NCBI GenBank assembly: GCA_940337035.1
Contig: CALNHX010002689.1
Location: 1 to 64,000, forward strand
Reading direction: 5' to 3'
DNA: 64,000 nucleotides
Origin: Agriotes lineatus
Lineage: Eukaryota; Arthropoda; Insecta; Coleoptera; Elateridae
Below the pieces are notes generated by a model. The model was not told the origin of the DNA. It searched no databases and was given only the letters and a program-made list of their open reading frames with translations. The translations under genes were made by a program, and so were the position numbers. This document shows positions 41,801 to 54,500 of the stretch, piece after piece (positions within the stretch are counted from its first letter, which is position 1; every line of letters starts with the position of its first letter).

Positions 41801-44800
41801 CAGAAACAGCTGTAAACTAACTTTAAATGCATCAGAATGGCACCTGCTGTTTTATAAGTAGACAAAATTGCATGCTAGAGCCTGTAAACGCTCTGGCGGA
41901 CGATTTGACACGTTTTGGATATCATTTCGATAGTAGGAACGCTTTTACAATTTTTTTTAGTAACGCTATTTCGGTGTTAGAATGCGACTTCTTAATGGCC
42001 GCAAAATGCCACTAGCAGTATGGAATATATTATAATTAATAGACAGTAATTGCAGAATGCTAAACATTGTACAGAAACAGCTGTAAACTAACTTTAAATG
42101 CATCAGAATGGCACCTCCTGTTTTATAAGTAGACAAAATTGCATGCTAGAGCCTGTAAACGCTCTGGCGGACGATTTGACACGTTTTGGATATCATTTCG
42201 ATAGTAGGAACGCTTTTACAATTTTTTTTAGTAACGCTATTTCGGTGTTTGAATGCGACTTCTTAATGGCCGCAAAATGCCACTAGCAGTATGGAATATA
42301 TTATAATTAATAGACAGTAATTGCAGAATGCTAAACATTGTACAGAAACAGCTGTAAACTAACTTTAAATGCATCAGAATGGCACCTGCTGTTTTATAAG
42401 TAGACAAAATTGCATGCTAGAGCCTGTAAACGCTCTGGCGGACGATTTGACACGTTTTGGATATCATTTCGATAGTAGGAACGCTTTTACAATTTTTTTT
42501 AGTAACGCTATTTCGGTGTTTGAATGCGACTTCTTAATGGCCGCAAAATGCCACTAGCAGTATGGAATATATTATAATTAATAGACAGTAATTGCAGAAT
42601 GCTAAACATTGTACAGAAACAGCTGTAAACTAACTTTAAATGCATCAGAATGGCACCTGCTGTTTTATAAGTAGACAAAATTGCATGCTAGAGCCTGTAA
42701 ACGCTCTGGCGGACGATTTGACACGTTTTGGATATCATTTCGATAGTAGGAACGCTTTTACAATTTTTTTTAGTAACGCTATTTCGGCGTTTGAATGCGA
42801 CTTCTTAATGGCCGCAAAATGCCACTAGCAGTATGGAATATATTATAATTAATAGACAGTAATTGCAGAATGCTAAACATTGTACAGAAACAGCTGTAAA
42901 CTAACTTTAAATGCATCAGAATGGCACCTGCTGTTTTATAAGTAGACAAAATTGCATGCTAGAGCCTGTAAACGCTCTGGCGGACGATTTGACACGTTTT
43001 GGATATCATTTCGATAGTAGGAACGCTTTTACAATTTTTTTTAGTAACGCTATTTCGGTGTTTGAATGCGACTTCTTAATGGCCGCAAAATGCCACTAGC
43101 AGTATGGAATATATTATAATTAATAGACAGTAATTGCAGAATGCTAAACATTGTACAGAAACAGCTGTAAACTAACTTTAAATGCATCAGAATGGCACCT
43201 GCTGTTTTATAAGTAGACAAAATTGCATGCTAGAGCCTGTAAACGCTCTGGCGGACGATTTGACACGTTTTGGATATCATTTCGATAGTAGGAACGCTTT
43301 TACAATTTTTTTTAGTAACGCTATTTCGGTGTTTGAATGCGACTTCTTAATGGCCGCAAAATGCCACTAGCAGTATGGAATATATTATAATTAATAGACA
43401 GTAATTGCAGAATGCTAAACATTGTACAGAAACAGCTGTAAACTAACATTAAATGCATCAGAATGGCACCTGCTGTTTTATAAGTAGACAAAATTGCATG
43501 CTAGAGCCTGTAAACGCTCTGGCGGACGATTTGACACGTTTTGGATATCATTTCGATAGTAGGAACGCTTTTACAATTTTTTTTAGTAACGCTATTTCGG
43601 TGCTTGAATGCGACTTCTTAATGGCCGCAAAATGCCACTAGCAGTATGGAATATATTATAATTAATAGACAGTAATTGCAGAATGCTAAACATTGTACAG
43701 AAACAGCTGTAAACTAACTTTAAATGCATCAGAATGGCACCTGCTGTTTTATAAGTAGACAAAATTGCATGCTAGAGTCTGTAAACGCTCTGGCGGACGA
43801 TTTGACACGTTTTGGATATCATTTCGATAGTAGGAACGCTTTTACAATTTTTTTTAGTAACGCTATTTCGGTGTTTGAATGCGACTTCTTAATGGCCGCA
43901 AAATGCCACTAGCAGTATGGAATATATTATAATTAATAGACAGTAATTGCAGAATGCTAAACATTGTACAGAAACAGCTGTAAACTAACTTTAAATGCAT
44001 CAGAATGGCACCTGCTGTTTTATAAGTAGACAAAATTGCATGCTAGAGCCTGTAAACGCTCTGCCGGACGTTTTGACACGTTTTGGATATCATTTCGATA
44101 GTAGGAACGCTTTTACAATTTTTTTTAGTAACGCTATTTCGGTGTTTGAATGCGATTTCTTAATGGCCGCAAAATGCCACTAGCAGTATGGAATATATTA
44201 TAATTAATAGACAGTAATTGCAGAATGCTAAACATTGTACAGAAACAGCTGTAAACTAACTTTAAATGCATCAGAATGGCACCTGCTGTTTTATAAGTAG
44301 ACAAAATTGCATGCTAGAGCCTGTAAACGCTCTGGCGGACGATTTGACACGTTTTGGATATCATTTCGATAGTAGGAACGCTTTTACAATTTTTTTTAGT
44401 AACGCTATTTCGGTGTTTGAATGCGACTTCTTAATGGCCGCAAAATGCCACTAGCAGTATGGAATATATTATAATTAATAGACAGTAATTGCAGAATGCT
44501 AAACATTGTACAGAAACAGCTGTAAACTAACTTTAAATGCATCAGAATGGCACCTGCTGTTTTATAAGTAGACAAAATTGCATGCTAGAGCCTGTAAACG
44601 CTCTGGCGGACGATTTGACACGTTTTGGATATCATTTCGATAGTAGGAACGCTTTTACAATTTTTTTTAGTAACGCTATTTCGGTGTTTGAATGCGACTT
44701 CTTAATGGCCGCAAAATGCCACTAGCAGTATGGAATATATTATAATTAATAGACAGTAATTGCAGAATGCTAAACATTGTACAGAAACAGCTGTAAACTA

Positions 44801-45560
44801 ACTTTAAATGCATCAGAATGGCACCTGCTGTTTTATAAGTAGACAAAATTGCATGCTAGAGCCTGTAAACGCTCTGGCGGACGATTTGACACGTTTTGGA
44901 TATCATTTCGATAGTAGGAACGCTTTTACAATTTTTTTTAGTAACGCTATTTCGGTGTTTGAATGCGACTTCTTAATGGCCGCAAAATGCCACTAGCAGT
45001 ATGGAATATATTATAATTAATAGACAGTAATTGCAGAATGCTAAACATTGTACAGAAACAGCTGTAAACTAACTTTAAATGCATCAGAATGGCACCTGCT
45101 GTTTTATAAGTAGACAAAATTGCATGCTAGAGTCTGTAAACGCTCTGGCGGACGATTTGACACGTTTTGGATATCATTTCGATAGTAGGAACGCTTTTAC
45201 AATTTTTTTTAGTAACGCTATTTCGGTGTTTGAATGCGACTTCTTAATGGCCGCAAAATGCCACTAGCAGTATGGAATATATTATAATTAATAGACAGTA
45301 ATTGCAGAATGCTAAACATTGTACAGAAACAGCTGTAAACTAACTTTAAATGCATCAGAATGGCACCTGCTGTTTTATAAGTAGACAAAATTGCATGCTA
45401 GAGCCTGTAAACGCTCTGCCGGACGTTTTGACACGTTTTGGATATCATTTCGATAGTAGGAACGCTTTTACAATTTTTTTTAGTAACGCTATTTCGGTGT
45501 TTGAATGCTACTTCTTAATGGCCGCACAATATTACTAGCAGTACGTAACATATTATAATT
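35861..45560 (+). repeat. Homogenised core of the satellite array
   Basis: About 36 consecutive monomers with almost invariant 270-271 bp spacing, from 35867, 36138 and 36679 to 45350. Nearly all share the variant set gtatggaatatatt, taggaacgcttttacaatt, ggcggacgattt and aaatgccactag. Local differences are single substitutions that recur at multiples of 271 bp. Examples are tttcggcgtttg near 39264 and 42785 (13 monomers apart), gagtctgtaaac near 43776 and 45131 (five monomers apart), and gttagaatgcg near 36829, 40352 and 41977. Long runs of near-identical monomers are what recent local amplification and gene conversion produce. No gene is seen. Confidence 0.88.
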
Positions 45561-46020
45561 AATAGACAATAATTGCAGAATGCTAAACATTGTACAGAAA
45601 CTGCTGTAAACTAATTTTAAATGCATCAGAATGGCACCTGCTCTTTTATAAGTAGACAAAATTGCATGCTAGAGCCTGTAAACGTTATGCCGGACGATTT
45701 GACACGTTTTGGATATCATTTCGATAGTAGAAATGCTTTTAAATTTTTTTTTAGTAACGCTATTTCGGTGTTTGAATGCGACTTCTTAATGGCCGCAAAA
45801 TGCCACTAGCAGTATGGTATATATTATAATTAATAGACAGTAATTGCAGAATGCTAAACATTGTACAGAAACAGCTGTAAACTAACTTTAAATGCATCAG
45901 AATGGCACCTGCTGTTTTATAAGTAGACAAAATTGCATGCTAGAGCCTGTAAACGCTCTGCCGGACGTTTTGGCACGTTTTGGATATCATTTCGATAGTA
46001 GGAACGCTTTTAAAAATTTT

Positions 46021-48204
46021 TTTAGTAACGCTATTTCGGTGTTTGAATGCTACTTCTTAATGGCCGCAAAATATTACTAGCAGTACGTAACATATTATAA
46101 TTAATAGACAGTAATTGCAGAATGCTAAACATTGTACAGAAACAGCTGTAAACTAATTTTAAATGCATCAGAATGGCACCTACTGTTTTATAAGTAGACA
46201 AAATTGCATGCTAGAGCTTGTAAACGCTCTGGCGGACGATTTGACACGTTTTGGATATCATTTCGATAGTAGAAACGCTTTTAAATTTTTTTTTAGTAAC
46301 GCTATTTCGGTGTTTGAATGCGACTTCTTAATGGCCGCAAAATGCTACTAGCAGTACGGAATATATTCTAATTAATAGACAATAATTGCAGAATGCTAAA
46401 CATTGTACAGAAACTGCTGTAAACTAATTTTAAATGCATCAGAATGGCACCTGCTCTTTTATAAGTAGACAAAATTGCATGCTAGAGCCTGTAAACGTTA
46501 TGCCGGACGATTTGACACGTTTTGGATATCATTTCGATAGTAGAAATGCTTTTAAATTTTTTTTTAGTAACGCTATTTCGGTGTTTGAATGCGACTTCTT
46601 AATGGCCGCAAAATGCCACTAGCAGTATGGAATATATTATAATTAATAGACAGTAATTGCAGAATGCTAAACATTGTACAGAAACAGCTGTAAACTAACT
46701 TTAAATGCATCAGAATGGCACCTGCTGTTTTATAAGTAGACAAAATTGCATGCTAGAGCCTGTAAACGCTCTGCCGGACGTTTTGACACGTTTTGGATAT
46801 CATTTCGATAGTAGGAACGCTTTTAAAATTTTTTTAGTAACGCTATTTCGGTGTTTGAATGCTACTTCTTAATGGCCGCAAAATATTACTAGCAGTACGT
46901 AACATATTATAATTAATAGACAGTAATTGCAGAATGCTAAACATTGTACAGAAACAGCTGTAAACTAATTTTAAATGCATCAGAATGGCACCTACTGTTT
47001 TATAAGTAGACAAAATTGCATGCTAGAGCTTGTAAACGCTCTGGCGGACGTTTTGTCACGTTTTGGATATCATTTCGATTGTAGAAACGCTTTTAAATTT
47101 TTTTTTTAGTAACGCTATTTCGGTGTTTGATGCGACTTCTTAATGGCCGCAAAATGCTACTAGAAGTACGAAATATATTATAATTAATAGACAGTAATTG
47201 CAGAATGCTAAACATTGTACAGAAACAGCTGTAAACTAATTTTAAATGCATCAGAATGGCACCTGCTGTTTTATAAGTAGACAAAATTGGATGCTAGAGC
47301 CTGTAAACGTTATGCCGGACGTTTTGACACGTTTTGGATATCATTTCGATAGTAGAAATGCTTTAAAATTTTTTTTTAGTAACGCTATTTCGGTGTTTGA
47401 ATGCGACTTCTTAATGGCCTCAAAATGCTACTAGCGGTACGGAATATATTATAATTAATAGACAGTAATTGCACAATGCTAAATATTGTACAGAAACTGC
47501 TGTAAACTAATTTTAAATGCATCAGAATGGCACCTGCTGTTTTATAAGTAGACAAAATTGCATGCTAGAGCCTGTAAGCGTTCTGCCGGACGTTTTGACA
47601 CGTTTTGGATATCATTTCGGTAGTAGAAACGCTTTAAAATTTTTTTTTTTGTAACGCTATTTCGGTGTTTGAATGCTACTTCTTAATGGCCGCAAAATAT
47701 TACTAGCGGTACGTAACATATTATAATTAATAGACAGTAATTGCAGAATGCTAAACATTGTACAGAAACAGCTGTAAACTAATTTTAAATGCATCAGAAT
47801 GGCACCTACTGTTTTATAGGTAGACAAAATTGCATGCTAGAGCCTGTAAACGCTCTGGCGGACGATTTGACACGTTTTGGATATCATTTCGATAGTAGAA
47901 ACGGTTTAAAATTTTTTTTTTAGTAACGCTATTTCGGTGTTTGAATGCGACTTCTTAATGGCCGCAAAATGCTACTAGCGGTACGTAACATATTCTAATT
48001 AATAGACAGTAATTGCAGAATGCTAAAGATTGTACAGAAACAACTGTAAACTAATTTTATATGCATCAGAATGTCACCTACTGTTTTAGAAGTAGAGAAA
48101 ATGTCATGCTAGAGCCTGTAAACGCTCTGCCGGACGATTTGACACGTTTTGCATATCATTTCGATAGTAGAAACGCTTTTAATTTTTTTTAGTAAAGCTA
48201 TTTC
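46021..48204 (+). repeat. Long-range duplicated satellite block, copy 2
   Basis: Counterpart of 21455-23639, lying 24.6 kb away across the homogenised core. The minus-strand shadow frames at 22528-22719 and 47093-47284 are identical in translation, which reflects the near identity of the DNA. Upstream, 45.80-46.56 kb matches a different place (19.87-20.64 kb), so this side is a patchwork of at least two donor segments. Confidence 0.85.
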
Positions 48205-51002
48205 GGTGTTTGAATGCGACTTCTTAATGGCCGCAAAATGCTACTAGCGGTACGTAACATATTCTAATTAATAGACAGTAATTGCAGAATGCTAAACATT
48301 GTACAGAAACAGCTGTAAACTAATTTTAAATGCATCAGAATGGCACCTACTGTTTTATAAGTAGACAAAATTGCATGCTAGAGCCTGTAAACGTTCTGCC
48401 GGACGTTTTGACACATTTTGGATATCATTTAGGTAGTAGAAACGCTTTTAAATTTTTTTTTTTGTAACGCTATTTCGGTGTTTGAATGCTACTTCTTAAT
48501 GGCCGCAAAATATTACTAGCGGTACGTAACATATTATAATTAATAGACAGTAATTGCAGAATGCTAAACATTGTACAGAAACAGCTGTAAACTAATTTTA
48601 AATGCATCAGAATGACACCTACTGTTTTATAGGTAGACAAAATTGCATGCTAGAGCCTGTAAACGCTCTGGCGGACGATTTGACACGTTTTGGATATCAT
48701 TTCGATAGTAGAAACGGTTTAAAATTTTTTTTTTAGTACCGCTATTTCGGTGTTTGAATGCGACTTCTTATTGGCCGCAAAATGCTACTAGCGGTACGTA
48801 ACATATTCTAATTAATAGACAGTAATTGCAGAATGCTAAACATTGTACAGAAACAGCTGTAAACTAATTTTAAATGCATGAGAATGGCACCTGCTGTTTT
48901 ATAAGTAGACAAAATTGCATGCTAGAGCCTGTAAGCGTTCTGCCGGACGTTTTGACACGTTTTGGATATTATTTCGGTAGTAGAAACGCTTTTAAATTTT
49001 TTTTTTGTAACGCTATTTCGGTGTTTGAATGCTACTTCTTAATGGCCGTAAAATATTACTAGCGGTACGTAACATATTATAATTAATAGACAGTAATTGC
49101 AGAATGCTAAACATTGTACAGAAACAGCTGTAAACTAATTTTAAATGCATCAGAATGGCACCTACTGTTTTATAGGTAGACAAAATTGCATGCTAGAGCC
49201 TGTAAACGCTCTGGCGGACGATTTGACACGTTTTGGATATCATTTCGATAGTAGAAACGGTTTAAAAATTTTTTTTAGTAACGCTATTTCGGTGTTTGAA
49301 TGCGACTTCTTATTGGCCGCAAAATGCTACTAGCGGTACGTAACATATTCTAATTAATAGACAGTAATTGCAGAATGCTAAACATTGTACAGAAACAGCT
49401 GTAAACTAATTTTAAATGCATCAGAATTGCACCTACTGTTTTATAGGTAGACAAAATTGCATGCTAGAGCCTGTAAACGCTCTGGCGGACGATTTGACAC
49501 GTTTTGGATATCATTTCGATAGTAGAAACGGTTTAAAATTTTTTTTTTAGTAACGCTATTTCGGTGTTTGAATGCGATTTCTTAATGGCCGCAAAATGCT
49601 ACTAGCGGTAGGGAATATATTATAATTAATAGACAGTAATTGCAAAATGCTAAATATTGTACAGAAACTGCTGTAAACTAATTTTAAATGCATCAGAATG
49701 GCACCTGCTGTTTTATAAGTAGACAAAATTGCATGCTAGAGCCTGTAAGCGTTCTGCCGGACGTTTTGACACGTTTTGCATATCATTTCGGTAGTAGAAA
49801 CACTTTAAAAATTTTTTTGTAACGCTATTTCGGTGTTTGAATGCTACTTCTTAATGGCCGCAAAATATTACTAGCGGTACTTAACATATTATAATTAATA
49901 GACAGTAATTTCAGAATGCTAAACATTGTACAGAAACAGCTGTAAACTAATTTTAAATGCATCAGAATGGCACCTACTGTTTTATAGGTAGACAAAATTG
50001 CATGCTAGAGCCTGTAAACGCTCTGGCGGACAATTTGACACGTTTTGGATATCATTTCGATAGTAGAAACGGTTTAAATTTTTTTTTTTAGTAACGCTAT
50101 TTCGGTGTTTGAATGCGACTTCTTAATGGCCGCAAAATGCTACTAGCGGTACGTAACATATTCTAATTAATAGACAGTAATTGCAGAATGCTAAAGATTG
50201 TACAGAAACAACTGTAAACTAATTTTATATGCATCAGAATGTCACCTACTGTTTTAGAAGTAGAGAAAATGTCATGCTAGAGCCTGTAAACGCTCTGCCG
50301 GACGATTTGACACGTTTTGCATATCATTTCGATAGTAGAAATGCTTTTAATTTTTTTTAGTAAAGCTATTTCCGTGTTTGAATGCGATTTCTTAATGGCC
50401 GCAAAATGCTACTAGCGGTACGGAATATATTATAATTAATAGACAGTAATTGCACAATGCTAAATATTGTACAGAAACTGCTGTAAACTAATTTTAAATG
50501 CATCAGAATGGCACCTGCTGTTTTATAAGTAGACAAAATTGCATGCTAGAGCCTGTAAGCGTTCTGCCGGACGTTTTGACACGTTTTGCATATCATTTCG
50601 GTAGTAGAAACGCTTTTAAATTTTTTTTTTTGTAACGCTATTTCGGTGTTTGAATGCTACTTCTTAATGGCCGCAAAATATTACTAGCGGTACTTAACAT
50701 ATTATAATTAATAGACAGTAATTTCAGAATGCTAAACATTGTACAGAAACAGCTGTAAACTAATTTTAAATGCATCAGAATGGCACCTACTGTTTTATAA
50801 GTAGACAAAATTGCATGCTAGAGCCTGTAAACGTTCTGCCGGACGTTTTGACACGTTTTGGATATTATTTCGATAGTAAAAACGCTTTTAAATTTTTTTT
50901 TAGTAACGCTATTTCGGTGTTTGAATGCTACTTCTTAATGGCCGCAAAATATTGCTAGCAGTACGTAACATATTATAATTAATAGACAGTAATTGCAGAA
51001 TG
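48205..51002 (+). repeat. Mixed satellite domain left of the retrotransposon
   Basis: About ten monomers of 269-271 bp, mixing Y variants with taggtagac or gtagaaacggtttaaa and one X monomer near 50170-50400. The last monomer is cut at gaatgctaaa by the insertion. Its predecessor, near 50770, has the ggatattatttcgatag variant that also dominates just right of the insertion, consistent with one continuous domain before integration. Confidence 0.8.
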
Positions 51003-51007
51003 CTAAA
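51003..51007 (+). repeat. Target site duplication, left copy
   Basis: The satellite sequence ctaaa directly precedes the LTR and is repeated directly after the other LTR. In uninterrupted monomers gaatgctaaacattg contains it once. A 5-bp duplication is usual for BEL/Pao integrases. Confidence 0.95.
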
Positions 51008-51372
51008 TGTTTGTGGCACTAATCGGGATCGAAGGTCCAATGTTTGTAGCCTTCTCAGTTTTCCGTTATTTGGAAAATTCCTGATTTGCCAGCTCGCCTT
51101 GGAATTTGTGGACTGTATGAATTGTAGGTTTCACTGAATAAATACACTCGTTGAAAGCCGGAAATATGTTACTTTATTAGCAATAAACAACACACTGAAC
51201 ATTTGTACATTTACAAGAATTAGCTTTCGTAGAGCGGACCTGTTTGCATGCTGCCACGTTGACAGATGAAACGTAAGTGTTTTTGGAAGCGGAAGCACGC
51301 CCGGCAGTCTACTGCGCACAGTATGAATTCAGAATGCAAGAGAGGCGGCAAAAGTTTATAAAGTCCTTAACA
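51008..51372 (-). repeat. 3' LTR of the BEL/Pao element
   Basis: 365 bp, with two differences from the 5' LTR, about 99.5 percent identity. As the downstream LTR it should provide the polyadenylation signal, and AATAAA is present on the minus strand at 51173-51178. The two LTRs are made identical at reverse transcription, so their low divergence points to a recent insertion; a date needs a host mutation rate. Confidence 0.95.
51173..51178 (-). terminator. Putative polyadenylation signal in the 3' LTR
   Basis: AATAAA on the minus strand at LTR bases 195-200, context GCTAATAAAGTAAC. It lies downstream of the proposed start site, as required for an R region ending past it. The equivalent in the 5' LTR is at 57693-57698. 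Confidence 0.55.
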
Positions 51373-51385
51373 TACCGCCCGCCTT
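51373..51385 (-). promoter_or_regulatory. Polypurine-like tract before the 3' LTR
   Basis: On the minus strand AAGGCGGGCGGTA abuts the 3' LTR. The position is that of the plus-strand primer for second-strand DNA synthesis. It is G-rich and interrupted by two C and one T, so it is an imperfect polypurine tract. Confidence 0.55.
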
Positions 51386-51567
51386 GGAAAGGGTAACCTT
51401 TCAAATAAAACAGTACAGAGTTGACATGTAAAAGCTAGAGTAAAACATGTAACATGAACACACATATATACAAAGCATAATAGTACATGGATCTTAATCT
51501 AGTACAAGAAAACCCGAACAATGGGGAGCCAAAAGGCTTTACGAAAACTGCGCTGAACGCTAACGCA
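51386..51567 (-). other. 3' untranslated region of the retrotransposon
   Basis: 182 bp between the Gag-Pol stop and the polypurine-like tract. AT-rich, no frame of note, and no envelope gene. Nothing else recognised. Confidence 0.75.
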
Positions 51568-54500
51568 CTAGTTCACAACACTAGGTAGCGGGCACAATTT
51601 GGCGAAGGATCGCTTCACGATCCCTGACACAGTGTTCACTGACGCCACACGCGTAACGCCGTCAAGGCCAGGGTGCAGCTCGGTGACCCGGCCTAACCTC
51701 CACTTCAGAGGGGGTAGATTGTCATCCTTGATGAGGACCATGGAACCAGGCTGGAGGTCCGAAAGATGCGTGCGCCATTTGGTGCGCTGTTGGAGTTCCG
51801 AGATGTACTCTTTACTCCATCTCTTCCACACATTCTGGTGAAGTTGTTGTATTCTCTGGTATTTAGACAGCCGAGACTCGACTATCTCAGTAACGTTGGG
51901 ATCAGGCAGTGACACCAACGGACGACCAATCAGGAAATGAGCAGGAGTCAAAGGCTGAAGGTCGTTTGGATCAGAGGACAAAGGAGACAGGGGTCGGGAG
52001 TTTAAGGTCGCTTCCACCTGTGCTAACAAAGTGCTAAATTCATCATAATTTAGACTAGCGTTACCTATAACGCGACGTATGTAATGTTTGGAGGACTTGA
52101 TTCCGACCTCCCACAATCCGCCAAAGTGGGGACTGTGCGCGGGTATAAAATGCCAAGCTACTCCGTCGTTCGCGACTGATTCGGAAATAGAAGGGTTTTG
52201 TTCCGCGAGAAAATTGCCTAATTCGATTAACTCGGAATTAGCGCCTACAAAGTTAGTGCCGTTGTCTGAGTAGACATGGAGCGGTTTGCCTCGTCGAGCC
52301 ACAAACCGGCGAAAAGCCATTAAGAAGGTTTCAGTAGAAAGATCAGCGACCAATTCAAGGTGCACTGCCTTTGTGACGAAACAAACGAATAGACAAAGGT
52401 AGGACTTTACTAGTTTAGAACCACGTCCCTTGCGATCCTTTATCATGAAAGGTCCACCATAATCAATACCAGTCGTATGAAATGGGGGCGATGATTGAGT
52501 ACGAGAGGCTGGCAGGTCTCCCATTATGGGTTCAGTTAACCTAGGAGAGAATCTAAAACACCGTAAGCATTGATGAACCACTTGCTTGACGATATTTCTG
52601 CCAGAGGTGATCCAATATCGTTCTCTGAGATTAGCTAACAGCATTTGAGGTCCGGCATGGAGAAGCCGAAGATGCTCATGCGATACTAGGAGTTTGGCGA
52701 ATGGATGTTTGCCAGAAATCACTAGAGGAAACTTCTTGTCAAAGGGTAATTGAGAGTTGTGGAGCCTACCACCAACTCTTAGCAGTCCCTCGGAATCCAG
52801 AAAGGGATTCAGGGATATCAAAGCAGAAGATTGTTTCACAGGCTTGCTCTGTGACAACAGTTTAAGTTCGTCAGGAAATGACTCACGTTGTGAAAACCTT
52901 GCAAGCCTTACAAGGGTTGCTTGCAGTTCATCTGTAGAAAGGGGACCAGAAAGACGATCAGCCTTAGGGGTCCGCGCATTGCTATGAAAACGAAAGCAAT
53001 AAGCTATAACTCGTTGTAAGCGAGCAAAGCTTGAATACTGATTGAACGGAAATGGTTCAACAGAGGTTACAGGAAGACTCTGAACTTCTTTTTTGAATTC
53101 TGGAAGCTCAGCACGAACATGTTTGGAAGTAGGCCAAGATGCCTCACCTTCGCTTAGCCAGGTGGGACCATGCCACCAAAGGCTCAATTCTTTCAAACCT
53201 AAAGGGGTGATTCTCCTAGTGAGAAGATCAGCAGGATTAGACGTTGTGGGAACATGCCGCCAAGTGGCATCAAAGGTGAGTTGCTGAACATCAGCAACTC
53301 TGTTGCACACAAAGGTCTTAAGAAGATTTGGACTGGTTTTCAACCATCCTAGCACTATTGTGGAATCTGTCCACAGACCGATTCTAGATATGGGCAAATC
53401 AAGTGCCTTTATGACTTGCACGGAAAGTTTGCTTAGAAGAACAGCTCCGCAGAGCTCGAGCTTCGGGATTGTCAAGGGCTTTAAAGGGGCTACCTTGGCC
53501 TTGGAACAGAGAAGGTGAACCTGTACTTCCCCTTCCTGATTCTTGGAACGTAGGTATATCGACGCACCGTAACTATTGTTAGAGGCGTCGCAGAAACCAT
53601 GGAGCTCTATCTCGACCACGCTCCGACAGAGGACGTGACGAGGAATTGCTAAGTCATTGAGCATGAGAAGCTCACTGCGATAGGTTAACCATTTTTCTTG
53701 TATGGCTTTAGGAACGGGTTCATCCCAATCCAGCTTTTCCATCCAAAGCTGTTGCAAAAGAACCTTGGCACCCATGGTGCATGGACTTAGAAGACCCAAC
53801 GGGTCGAATATCTGCGATATTTCAGACAAGATGCTACGCTTCGTAGCCTTACTACTTGTAGAGTTTGAAATATTGAACATCAGATGATCGCTTTTAAAGG
53901 ACCAAATCAAACCAAGGGTGTTTGTGTGCTCATGTGCACTGAAATCAAGAACACCCGGATGCAAATCGGAATCTGGTATTCCATCGAGAACTTCTGAAGA
54001 GTTAGAAATCCACTTTCTAAGTTTGAAGCAGCCTGACTCAAGAATCTGATCCAAGTTTGAGCAGAGAGTACGCGCTTTCTCAGGAGTGTCGGCACCTGTC
54101 AGAAGGTCGTCGACGTAGAAGTCCTCCTTTATGATTCGAGAGACTTCGGGATTTGAAGCCTCACATTCGATGCCCAATTGGGTTAAGCATCGAATAGCAA
54201 GAAAAGATGCTGAAGCGGTGCCATACGTAACCGTATTCAGGTCGTACGACCGAAGAGGCTCAGCTGATGAGGGTCGCCACAAGATTCTCTGAAGGGGCCT
54301 ATGGTTAGGATTCACCAGAACCTGGCGATACATCTTCTCGATATCAGCTGATATAGCGAATAAATGCTTGCGAAAGCGAACAAGAATTGAAAATAAGTCT
54401 TGTTGCACGGTTGGGCCAACCATCTGAATGCTGTTCAGAGATTGCCCGGAAGTGGTTGCTTGAGAACCATTGAATACAACTCGGAGTTTAGTTGTCAGGC

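Larger units (their letters stand above)
1..51007 (+). repeat. 271-bp satellite DNA array, left part
   Basis: Uninterrupted head-to-tail tandem array, AT-rich. The same landmarks recur every 271 bp: gcagtacgtaacatatt, then attgtacagaaacagctg, then aaatgcatcagaatgg, then gacacgttttgga, then a T-rich run of about 7-11, then cggtgtttgaatgc. The first units start at 1, 272 and 543. Spacing is mostly 269-271 bp, with shorter classes of about 245 and 257 bp caused by internal deletions. All monomers are in one orientation. Variation is mainly substitutions shared by subsets of monomers, plus changes in T-run length. I see no gene here. The roughly 62-codon open frame seen in many monomers (for example 84-272) follows from the repeated sequence and is treated in the findings. 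Such an array is typical of pericentromeric, centromeric or other heterochromatin; which of these cannot be told from the window. Confidence 0.97.

Noticed and set aside
1..51007. CRISPR array
   Set aside because: The repeating unit is 271 bp and continuous, with no unique spacers between short repeats, and the window is eukaryotic repeat DNA.
51131..51319. 62-codon minus-strand frame in each LTR (51131-51319 and 57651-57839)
   Set aside because: It is present twice only because the LTR is duplicated. It overlaps the proposed polyadenylation signal and has no recognisable domain.
51373..51567. Envelope-like gene downstream of pol
   Set aside because: Only 195 bp separate the stop codon from the LTR, with no suitable open frame.
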